DNA from: Candidatus Hebobacterum abditum | Lineage (GTDB): Bacteria; Armatimonadota; Hebobacteria; Hebobacterales; Hebobacteraceae | Length of the DNA stretch: 64,000 bases | NCBI GenBank assembly: GCA_029821875.1 | Contig: JALGXW010000010.1 | Coordinates: forward strand, 67,859 to 131,858 | Reading direction: 5' to 3' | Part shown: in pieces, positions 9,873 to 17,427 of the stretch | Layout of the letters: every line of letters begins with the position of its first letter | How positions within the stretch are numbered: the first letter of the stretch is position 1 | Notes under the pieces: generated by a model | The model's database searches: none | The model's input: the letters and a program-made list of their open reading frames with translations, nothing else | Told to the model about the DNA's origin: nothing | Position numbers and translations under genes: made by a program

Positions 9873-10567
9873 GTCTGGCCCCCCCCCGGGATGCTACGCA
9901 GGAAGTCCCAGGTGCGGGGACACGGGACCTCCCTTGCTGTCTCTGCGAGCATGGCGAGGTGGGAGCGGAGGATTCCCAGGTCTTCGGGCGTGTCAACGTC
10001 GTACCAGGGATCCAGGAGCGCAACGCTGAGCCCCCGCTCCTGCGCGCGCCTCAGCGTCTCGGACAATACCGTGCTGGAGCTCCACTGGATGCCCGCGAAG
10101 ACATCGCGTTCCAGCTTTCGCATACCGATCAGATAGTAGCCGCCATCGAAACACGGGCCGACCACGAGATCGCGATCGCTGCCGATCTCGAGCGCCTGAC
10201 CGACTATGTCCGGCGGCAGACTGGGCGAGTCAGATCCGATCACGACGGCCCGCGGGTGGCCGTCGGACAGCGCCCGCTTCACCGCGCTCGCCATGCGCTC
10301 GCCGAGGTCGTCGCCCTCCTGTAGCGTTAGAGCGGCCTCGGGGCAGACGCTCCGAGCCAGAGCCGCCACTGGCTCCAGGTCGCTTGCCTCGGCAGCGGCG
10401 ACTATGACGGCGGCATCCAGACCGCACACGTTGGCCAGCGTGTCCAACAGGAAGCACCGGTAGAGATCTGCCGCGCCGCGCCGCCCAAGCGCCGGTACCA
10501 GACGAGTCTTCGTCGTTCCCGGGCGCGGCGCGCGGGCAAACACGATGACAACGGGAGGCATCTTCAT
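9869..10567 (-). CDS. DUF2064/TIGR04282-type glycosyltransferase-like protein
   Basis: VVIVFARAPRPGTTKTRLVPALG, VIGSDSPSLP and VGPCFDGGYYLIG motifs. Confidence 0.82.
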   Translation of the reverse strand: MKMPPVVIVFARAPRPGTTKTRLVPALGRRGAADLYRCFLLDTLANVCGLDAAVIVAAAEASDLEPVAALARSVCPEAALTLQEGDDLGERMASAVKRALSDGHPRAVVIGSDSPSLPPDIVGQALEIGSDRDLVVGPCFDGGYYLIGMRKLERDVFAGIQWSSSTVLSETLRRAQERGLSVALLDPWYDVDTPEDLGILRSHLAMLAETAREVPCPRTWDFLRSIPGGGQT

Positions 10568-10640
10568 CCTGTTCGATCTATTGCCTCCGCCGAGAGCCCG
10601 GTCCTTCATTCCGGTGCATCACGGTGGGCACAAGAGAGCG

Positions 10641-10677
10641 GAGACCCCGGTTCTGCCGAGCAGATGTCCGGGGTCTC
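10641..10677. terminator. inverted repeat, possible terminator
   Basis: gagaccccgg...ccggggtctc, 10-bp arms, 17-nt loop, downstream of the 10716-12050 gene. Confidence 0.4.
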
Positions 10678-10715
10678 TCGAAGCCGCCAGTAGTTGAAGG
10701 AGGAGATGCAGAGCC

Positions 10716-12050
10716 CTACTGTTTCCAGAAGCGCAGGAAGCCAAGAGGCGTGCGCGGACGGTGACCGGAGCGCTTGAGATCGGTGAGTTCCTTCTCGGCG
10801 CCATCGTGTCCGAGGTCCCTGGCCCGAAGGAATGCCTCCGACGCCTGCTCGCGCTGGCCGAGCGCCATCAGCGTCTTCCCCAGAAGGAAGCGGAAGTCCG
10901 CGTTGCCTGCGTCCATATCGACGAGTTCCTGATAGCAGATGAGGGCCTTCGGATGATCGCCGCTGCGCCGATAGCCGTTGGCCCGAAGCAGCACCTCGGT
11001 GATGCGGGAGGGGTCCGCGAGCACGACGTTCTTCCGGACCTTCTCCTCCCGAATGCCGAGGCCGAGATTGCCTACGAACAGGCCACTGAAATCCAAGGTC
11101 TCCACTTCCGGCAGGAACTGCGCCCTGAGCCAGTCAGCCTTGCGGACGTACTCCTTGCGCTCTTTCGGCTGCTGCCTCGGCTGTGCTGCAGGCGTCTCCG
11201 CGACTATCGTGACGATTTCACCTGCTGCCTGCTCCTCAGAGCGGGCCGGCGCGGAGTCGGCGCTCTCTCCGGCGCTGGCCTCGTCAGCATCCCTCTCCGC
11301 CTGCACTGCGGAGTCCCCCTCGGGAGCGAAGGCCGCATCCGGCGCCCCCTCATCTGCCACAACGTCCTCGGCTGTAGGCGAAGTGGGGAACTCTGGCTCC
11401 AAGGGCGACGTGGCCCCGATCGGCACCGACATGGGTCCCTCGGGCTCCGTCGTGTCGGGCGCCGAATCGGGCATCTCGCGTGGCCCGTCGAGCCCGGCGG
11501 ATACCGTTTCGTCTGCCTCGGCATCTCCAGTCCACGACGCAGGAACAGCGCCCCCCGCCGGCAACGTGTCTGGCTCGGCCTCGACGGTCGGCGGGCCCGC
11601 CGTCTGGCGGCGGTCCCCACCCCAAGGAGCGACTGAATCGGCCGCGGATCGGACCTCGAGACTGATGTTCAGGAATCGGTTGCCCTGTGCGCCGACCTGC
11701 TCATTGGCCACCTCGCGGGCAGAGTCGTCCAGTGAGACGCTCCGGTCCCCATCAGATCCCTTGCCCGGCGCGACAACCTCACAGCAGTCGGCAGAGAGCA
11801 TCTCTCCTATGGCCAGCGCCGTCTCGCTTTCGGCCTGCAACTGGCTGATTGGCACGCCGACCGAAAACAGGGAGTTCGGGTTGATGATCCGCTCGATCAG
11901 ATCTCGCACCGTCAGGCCTTTAACGACTTCTTCCGAGTTGCCCAGGCGGCAGATCGGCGTGTCGGCCCCCGGAGTACTGATCGTGATAAGCACTGAAGCC
12001 TTGACCTCTGTTGAGTCCAGAGTGCCTGTTGTGCTCGATTCTCCCATCAT
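10716..12050 (-). CDS. TPR-containing protein with long acidic/disordered middle region
   Basis: C-terminal TPR-like ALICYQELVDMDAGNADFRFLLGKTLMALGQREQASEAFLRARDLG; central A/P/E/D-rich linker. Confidence 0.65.
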   Translation of the reverse strand: MMGESSTTGTLDSTEVKASVLITISTPGADTPICRLGNSEEVVKGLTVRDLIERIINPNSLFSVGVPISQLQAESETALAIGEMLSADCCEVVAPGKGSDGDRSVSLDDSAREVANEQVGAQGNRFLNISLEVRSAADSVAPWGGDRRQTAGPPTVEAEPDTLPAGGAVPASWTGDAEADETVSAGLDGPREMPDSAPDTTEPEGPMSVPIGATSPLEPEFPTSPTAEDVVADEGAPDAAFAPEGDSAVQAERDADEASAGESADSAPARSEEQAAGEIVTIVAETPAAQPRQQPKERKEYVRKADWLRAQFLPEVETLDFSGLFVGNLGLGIREEKVRKNVVLADPSRITEVLLRANGYRRSGDHPKALICYQELVDMDAGNADFRFLLGKTLMALGQREQASEAFLRARDLGHDGAEKELTDLKRSGHRPRTPLGFLRFWKQ

Positions 12051-12074
12051 GTGCTGCGACCTCCGTAGAGGACC

Positions 12075-12977
12075 CTAGGTCCCCTGTACCCCGGCCAGGC
12101 TCGGAGTCGGGATGAGAGCCCCGACGTCGTGGCTCAGCCGGTCCAGGACTTCGCCAGCGAACTTGCGGTGAGCTTCGGCCGCCGCCGATTCCGGCTCCCG
12201 CAGCATCACAGGCAGCCCACCGGCCTCGGCCTCGCTGACGATGATGCTCTTACTTATGACAGTTGAGAATACATAGTTTCCGAAGTCGCTCTCGATCTTC
12301 TCCTTCAGGAGCCGGTAGATCGTGACGTCGAGCGCGGTCTTCTTGTCAAACATGGTTACAAGAATGCCGAGCAGCCTCACCGTGGCACCGATTTGCTCGT
12401 GAAGTGTGGAGACCATGTCCCCGAGCAACGCCATCCCTTTCAGCGCGTAGAACTTCGTGCTGACAGGCACTATCATGTGGGTGGCCGCCGTCAGCGCGTT
12501 GATGCTCAGCAAATCCAGTGAGGGCGGGCAGTCGATCAGCACCATGTCGTACTTCTCGGTGAGGACGCTCCGGTAGAACTCCCGAAGCTTGGTGCGAAGC
12601 CTCCCCTCACGCCCCACCTCCATGACCAGGGTCTTGTTGCAGTCTGCGAGCCGCGCACTCGCCGGCACCAGTTCGACGTTCTCAATCTGGGTCGGCACGA
12701 TGGCGCGCTCGAGCGGGTACCGCGCCATGGTCAGGACACAGTGGGCTTCGCGTTCGATTGCCTGCTCGGCCGAGATGCCGAAAGCAGTCGTGGCATTGGC
12801 CTGCGGGTCCAGATCCAGGCACAGGATACGCTTGTTCCGCTGAGACAAGGCCGCCGCCAGGTTCACACAAGAAGTCGTCTTGGCGACGCCACCCTTTTCG
12901 TTCACGAACGCTATGACGGCTGTCTGGCCGTAGGGCGTGACCTCGCCTCCAGAGTCGTTTAGGCGATCAGTATCCAT
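12075..12977 (-). CDS. ParA/Soj-family ATPase
   Basis: VIAFVNEKGGVAKTTSCVNLAAALS (deviant Walker A), CLDLDPQANAT, LIDCPPSLDLLSINAL. Confidence 0.93.
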   Translation of the reverse strand: MDTDRLNDSGGEVTPYGQTAVIAFVNEKGGVAKTTSCVNLAAALSQRNKRILCLDLDPQANATTAFGISAEQAIEREAHCVLTMARYPLERAIVPTQIENVELVPASARLADCNKTLVMEVGREGRLRTKLREFYRSVLTEKYDMVLIDCPPSLDLLSINALTAATHMIVPVSTKFYALKGMALLGDMVSTLHEQIGATVRLLGILVTMFDKKTALDVTIYRLLKEKIESDFGNYVFSTVISKSIIVSEAEAGGLPVMLREPESAAAEAHRKFAGEVLDRLSHDVGALIPTPSLAGVQGT

Positions 12978-13104
12978 GAGTACGAACCCTCCGCCAAGTG
13001 GGACCCGACTGGCAACAGACGCGTGTAGGTGCCCTCCGCTGCTCGAACGAATCCCCCGGGTTGCGAGATAGCCAACTCCCGGCTACCCCGTATGTTCCAC
13101 AAAA

Positions 13105-13123
13105 CCGCCCCGTTTCGGAGCGG
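13105..13123 (-). terminator. short hairpin followed by TTTTG on the minus strand
   Basis: minus strand CCGCTCCG-AAA-CGGGGCGG-TTTTG. Confidence 0.45.
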
Positions 13124-13312
13124 TAGCTTGCCCTATCTGCGGGCCGCCCCAGGGGCGGTGGCGGCGGGCGACATCCCCACGCAGCCGCTCTCCCGTCTTC
13201 GGCCCCCTGGCGCCCTGAGTCGCTCCGGGGCCTGCAGGGCGCCGACCCCCGTCGGAGAACACCACGAGAGAAGGGCCAGCGGGGGACCCGCGCCCTGTGA
13301 GAGGAGTGGTCA

Positions 13313-14068
13313 ATGAGTCGAGTGAGAGTTGGGGTCCAGCTCATCGTCTTCGGGGAGCGCCCCGGGACGGACCTCACGGGCGTGCTGACGGAGGTGAAGA
13401 GCGCCGGGTACGACGGCTTCGAGGGCGGCGTGGTCGAGTCGTCGGAGGCGCAGCGTCGGCTGAGTTCGGACCTCCAGTCGATCGGCTTGGGGTACGTCGG
13501 CGCCCATGCGGGGATTCATCAGCTCAGCGATACGGCAGCCGTGAGCACCTTCGCCCAGCACATCAACCAGCTGCAGGGACGCTTCCTGATGGCATCCGGC
13601 CGGTACGACAGCTTGGCGGGCTACCGCGAGGGGGCCGAGCTTCTGACACGAGCGGCCGAGGAGTGCGCGTCGGCCGGCGTCACCGTCTGCTATCACAACC
13701 ACTTCTGGGAGTTCGAAGCGATCGACGGCGAGGTCCCCATTCACCTGCTCATGGAGATGACCGATCCCGCACTCGTCAAGCTCTGCCCGGACATCTACTG
13801 GGTACATGTCGGCGGCGAAGCGCCGGCCGACTTCCTTACACGGTACCGAGACCGATGTCCTTGCCTCCACTTCAAGGACGGCCTGGCCGGCGACCAGATG
13901 CGGGACTTCCGCGAACTGGGCGACGGTGTCGTCGATGTGAAGGCCGCTCTCGATGCGGCGCTCGCCTGTGACCCGGACTGGATAGTCGTGGAGCAAGACT
14001 CAACGACGCGCGAGCCGGCGGAGTCCATCCGGATGAGCCGAGATTACCTCCGCACCCTCGGCCTCTGA
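13313..14068 (+). CDS. sugar phosphate isomerase/epimerase (xylose isomerase-like TIM barrel)
   Basis: GVQLIVFGERPGTDLTGVLTEVKSAGYDGFEGG, YHNHFWEFE, CLHFKDGLAG, EQDS. Confidence 0.85.
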   Translation: MSRVRVGVQLIVFGERPGTDLTGVLTEVKSAGYDGFEGGVVESSEAQRRLSSDLQSIGLGYVGAHAGIHQLSDTAAVSTFAQHINQLQGRFLMASGRYDSLAGYREGAELLTRAAEECASAGVTVCYHNHFWEFEAIDGEVPIHLLMEMTDPALVKLCPDIYWVHVGGEAPADFLTRYRDRCPCLHFKDGLAGDQMRDFRELGDGVVDVKAALDAALACDPDWIVVEQDSTTREPAESIRMSRDYLRTLGL

Positions 14069-14080
14069 GACGGAGAGCCC

Positions 14081-14157
14081 TGGCGCGCCTGGAGGGACTC
14101 GAACCCCCGACACCCAGATCCGAAGTCTGGTGCTCTAATCCACTGAGCTACAGGCGC
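14081..14157 (-). tRNA. tRNA-Arg (anticodon UCG), 3' CCA encoded
   Basis: GCGCCTG acceptor pairs CAGGCGC; anticodon loop CTTCGGA; GGGTTCGAGTCCC T-arm; CCA at 14081-14083 on minus. Confidence 0.93.
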
Positions 14158-14239
14158 GCAGCTAGAGTGTACCATAGGCCGCGCGGCGACGGCAATCACG
14201 TCCCGAAGCAGCGACGCGCGCCACCCCTACGAACAGACC

Positions 14240-14261
14240 GGGCAGGGCCTTTGCCCTGCCC
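14240..14261. terminator. hairpin, possible terminator
   Basis: gggcagggc-cttt-gccctgccc perfect 9-bp inverted repeat in the intergenic region. Confidence 0.5.
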
Positions 14262-14294
14262 AGCCGTCGCCCCGGCTATCTGAAGAGGACAGGC

Positions 14295-15692
14295 CTACGC
14301 CCCTCGGACCACCTCGATCCCGTTGAACTTGCAGAAGCTCTCGAGCGCGTCAGCAATCTCGGGATCGTGGATGAGCACGCCGTGGTGGATGATGCCATGC
14401 TCCACCATCTTCTGTTCCCAGTCCATCACGTCGGCCACTCTCACCCAGCCGTAGGAGCCGCGGGTCGCCGGCGGCATATCGACCACCTCGCCCTGGCCGA
14501 TGAACATCGTGAACCAGCCGTCGTACTCGGCAAGGCGACAGCACGTGACAGGCCCCTCTTTCAGCGTGAACTCCCTCGTTCCCCAGGAGGGCCGCATTGG
14601 CAGGATCATGTGCTGGTTGATGCAGGCCGTGCATCCTGCGGCGCAGAGACTGGGCGGGGCATTGCCGCAGTGCCAGGCGAGCCACACGTTCTCTTCCTCG
14701 GGATGCAGTTCCGTCCAGTCGATGAAGTGCGGCGGCGTCTCGCCAAGGCCCGCGGCGTGTGCGGCCAGCATGCTGCAGGCCCCGTAGACATCGACCTCAC
14801 AGGCGCAGAGGTACCCCTGATCGGTCAACCGGCCCAGGACAGAGCACACGCAGATGCCGTAGCGCTCCTGCACCTGGTTCCAGCAGTTGACGGCCATTGC
14901 GTCCAGGTCCTTCTCTTCTGCAAGGCGCTTAATCGCTATCTCGATGCGGGCCAACCTCGACACATACTCCGCGGCCTCGCTGGGGATCTCGGCTCCTTCC
15001 CTGATCTCCTCGGCCGCCTTCTTCGCATCGGGATCGTCATCTGCGACCGCGTCCAAGCGCATGAACACATCGGCGAGATCGATCGGCACAACCGTCTGGC
15101 TGAAGTCCCGCTGAAGCGACGCCTCGTCCCACCACACCGACTCGAACTCCTCCGGCCTGGCGCCCAGCTGGCCGATCCGAGCCCCGTTGAATCTCTCTCT
15201 GGCCGCGCAGGCACGGGAGAAGCGCGACACCCATTGCCCGAAGACCGGCTCTTCGGGGAGGCAGGTGGGAATATGGTCGAACACGATCTCCCGCCGCTTG
15301 AGTGCGGAGGTGATCATGAACTGACCGCACCAGGAATCCGATGGGCGGGTAGCATCCTCTGCTATGCCCCCCTTCGTGGCGAAGTGGAGCACGGGGGTCC
15401 CCTTCGGCAGCCCTGCAATCGTGACGCCGACGGCGGAGGTCTCGTGGCCGAACGTCATCCCCCCAACGATCACCCCGGCGATTTCGTTCTTCTTGAAGAG
15501 GTCCAGCGCCCGCCGCGCGTCTGCGAGGTCGCGCACCAACCCATTCCGCGTCAATGAGTCGTCCGGCACGACGAGGTCGAGCCCGGGCACCCCCTCCATC
15601 ACGCCGACGCACCGGCGCCGCATCTCCACTGCCCACTGCTCGCCAAACGGCTCACGATGGGAGGGTATGAAGCCGACCTTGACGCTTCTCAT
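14295..15692 (-). CDS. L-fucose/L-arabinose isomerase-like family protein
   Basis: MRSVKVGFIPSHREPFGEQWAVEMRRRCVGVME..., GVIVGGMTFGHETSAV, NCWNQVQERYGICVCSVLGRLTDQG, HCGNAPPSLC. Confidence 0.75.
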   Translation of the reverse strand: MRSVKVGFIPSHREPFGEQWAVEMRRRCVGVMEGVPGLDLVVPDDSLTRNGLVRDLADARRALDLFKKNEIAGVIVGGMTFGHETSAVGVTIAGLPKGTPVLHFATKGGIAEDATRPSDSWCGQFMITSALKRREIVFDHIPTCLPEEPVFGQWVSRFSRACAARERFNGARIGQLGARPEEFESVWWDEASLQRDFSQTVVPIDLADVFMRLDAVADDDPDAKKAAEEIREGAEIPSEAAEYVSRLARIEIAIKRLAEEKDLDAMAVNCWNQVQERYGICVCSVLGRLTDQGYLCACEVDVYGACSMLAAHAAGLGETPPHFIDWTELHPEEENVWLAWHCGNAPPSLCAAGCTACINQHMILPMRPSWGTREFTLKEGPVTCCRLAEYDGWFTMFIGQGEVVDMPPATRGSYGWVRVADVMDWEQKMVEHGIIHHGVLIHDPEIADALESFCKFNGIEVVRGA

Positions 15693-15743
15693 ACGCTGAC
15701 TCCTTGCCTGCCGGCCGCCTTTAGGCGGCACCGCATGCAGGGC

Positions 15744-16769
15744 CTATGGCATTACGGCCACCCTGATTGCGCCCTCCCCTTTTCGCTCCGCCAACTCGAA
15801 AGCCTCCTGCGCCCTCGCCATCGGGAACCTGTGGGTCAGGACCGAGCTCAGATTGACGCGCCCATCCCGCACGAGCTCAATCGCCTCGGGGTAGTTCTCG
15901 TTCTGGCGCCGCACGAACCGGACAGTTAGCTCGCGCCGGCGCAGCTCAGATGCGCGGACGCAGTATTCGTCTTCGGACGGTATGCCGATCACGACCACCT
16001 CGCCCGCAGGGCGCACCGCCTCCAGACACTGCTGGAGGGCCTCGGGCGGCCCGGCCACCTCGAATGCCAGGTCAACGCCCCTGCCGCCCGTCTGCGCCAA
16101 AGCCGCTTCCACAGGGTCCGCCTGAGAGATGTCGACCGTGGCATCTGCGCCCAGGTCCAGGGCGGCGGCGAGGCGCTCCGGAATCAGGTCGGTCGCGACG
16201 ACCTTGGCCGCGCCGTGGATCTTCGCCAGCCGGATGGTGAGAAGGCCGATCGCCCCACAACCTGCCACCAGGACCACAGCACCGCCAGGCCTCGAGGCAA
16301 GCTCAAGCGCGTGGACCGCGATACACAGCGGCTCGATCAGTGGCGCCTCCACCAAGTCGATACCTTCTGGAACGGGAAAGGCGCGCTCAGCCGGCCAGGC
16401 GACCAGCTCTCGCATAGCGCCGTGGACGGGTGGCAGATCGAGAAATCTCAGGTCGCGGCACAGATGGAAGAGCCCGTCCGCGCACATGTCACAGGCCCGG
16501 CAGGCGACGGCCGGATCGAGCACAACGGGAGTGCCGGCCGCAAGACGCGTTCCGTTCGAATCCTCGACGATGCCTGCCGCCTCGTGTCCTGGAACGAATG
16601 GCTGATCCCAGCTCACGCCGCCGACGTTTCCCTCAGCGAAGACGTGTATGTCCGAGGCGCAGATCGTAACCGATCGCACCCGGATCAGCACTTCGCCTGG
16701 CTGGACGGAAGGGAGCGGCCATTCACCGACCCGAACGTCGCGAACACCGTGCTGGATCACTGCGCGCAT
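15744..16769 (-). CDS. zinc-binding medium-chain alcohol/polyol dehydrogenase
   Basis: VTICASDIHVF, PGHEAAGIVED, CRACDMCADGLFHLCRD zinc site, VAGCGAIGLLTIRLAK. Confidence 0.9.
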   Translation of the reverse strand: MRAVIQHGVRDVRVGEWPLPSVQPGEVLIRVRSVTICASDIHVFAEGNVGGVSWDQPFVPGHEAAGIVEDSNGTRLAAGTPVVLDPAVACRACDMCADGLFHLCRDLRFLDLPPVHGAMRELVAWPAERAFPVPEGIDLVEAPLIEPLCIAVHALELASRPGGAVVLVAGCGAIGLLTIRLAKIHGAAKVVATDLIPERLAAALDLGADATVDISQADPVEAALAQTGGRGVDLAFEVAGPPEALQQCLEAVRPAGEVVVIGIPSEDEYCVRASELRRRELTVRFVRRQNENYPEAIELVRDGRVNLSSVLTHRFPMARAQEAFELAERKGEGAIRVAVMP

Positions 16770-16830
16770 CAAGGAACCTGACAGCCCACGCAATGGCGAC
16801 CTGTCCCCTGCCCTGCGACGCCCTTTCTGC

Positions 16831-16995
16831 TCATTCCTTCACTTCCTCGAACATCTCCTTCGGGACGCCGCACAGCGGGCAGACCCAATCCTCGGGCACT
16901 TGTTCCCAGGGAGTTCCTGCCGCGACCCCATTGTCGGGATCGCCGACTTCTGGGTCGTAGACATACGTACACGCCGTGCACTGCCACTTCGGCAT
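16831..16995 (-). CDS. rubredoxin, 54 aa
   Basis: [54 protein letters not shown]; CxxC...CPLCG; absent from the ORF track, probably because it is short. Confidence 0.96.
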   Translation of the reverse strand: MPKWQCTACTYVYDPEVGDPDNGVAAGTPWEQVPEDWVCPLCGVPKEMFEEVKE

Positions 16996-17029
16996 CCGAC
17001 GCCTCCTGAAGCCAATCCGAGTTGGCTGA

Positions 17030-17058
17030 AGTTAACAGTTCGCGCGCCGAAGTGTCAA
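17030..17058 (-). promoter_or_regulatory. candidate sigma70 promoter for the rubredoxin gene
   Basis: minus strand TTGACA-N17-TTAACT upstream of the 16995 start; CAGGAGG RBS before ATG. Confidence 0.6.
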
Positions 17059-17120
17059 CCAGACCGGTCTCTGAGGAGTCTAATAGCAGTGATGGCAACC
17101 GGTCGCAGCCGGACGACCCG

Positions 17121-17237
17121 AAAAAGGTGAGGCGGCAGACCGGGGGAGTCTGCCGCCTCGTGGTGGGGTGGGGTTTGGGGTGGGGTTAGCCTTACAAATA
17201 TCAGGACTCAGAACGCCGAGTCGTTTTCGCTCAACTG
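17121..17237 (-). ncRNA. candidate intergenic small RNA (~117 nt)
   Basis: Bounded by TTGACA-N17-TATACT and an 11-12 bp hairpin with TTTTT; no ORF; carries CCCCACCCCAAACCCCACCCC. Confidence 0.5.
17130..17158 (-). terminator. intrinsic-terminator-like hairpin (minus strand)
   Basis: aggcggcagac...gtctgccgcct perfect arms, 7-nt loop; TTTTT on minus a few nt after the stem. Confidence 0.6.
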
Positions 17238-17243
17238 GCGCCC

Positions 17244-17272
17244 AGTATACCGGCCGCTCCGGCCCATGTCAA
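17244..17272 (-). promoter_or_regulatory. candidate sigma70 promoter, minus strand
   Basis: TTGACA (17267-17272) N17 TATACT (17244-17249). Confidence 0.7.
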
Positions 17273-17341
17273 GGGGGCAAAAGTGGCGAAATCCGGAGCG
17301 CGCCTGGTCGCTGAGCGGCCGCGCGGACATGCTGGTGGGCG

Positions 17342-17370
17342 TTGTTGGGCCCCGCAGGATGAGGTATACT
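17342..17370 (+). promoter_or_regulatory. candidate sigma70 promoter for the 17428 gene
   Basis: TTGTTG-N17-TATACT. Confidence 0.5.
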
Positions 17371-17427
17371 GTATGTGGGCGACCGCAAGAGCGCGGCGGT
17401 GCATGCGGCCCGCGATGCAAGGAGGCG

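Noticed and set aside
13081-13312. Specific riboswitch identity for the structured leader
   Set aside because: Compared by eye with common riboswitch consensus cores (glycine, TPP, FMN, SAM, SAH, ZTP); none matched convincingly, so left as an unassigned structured region
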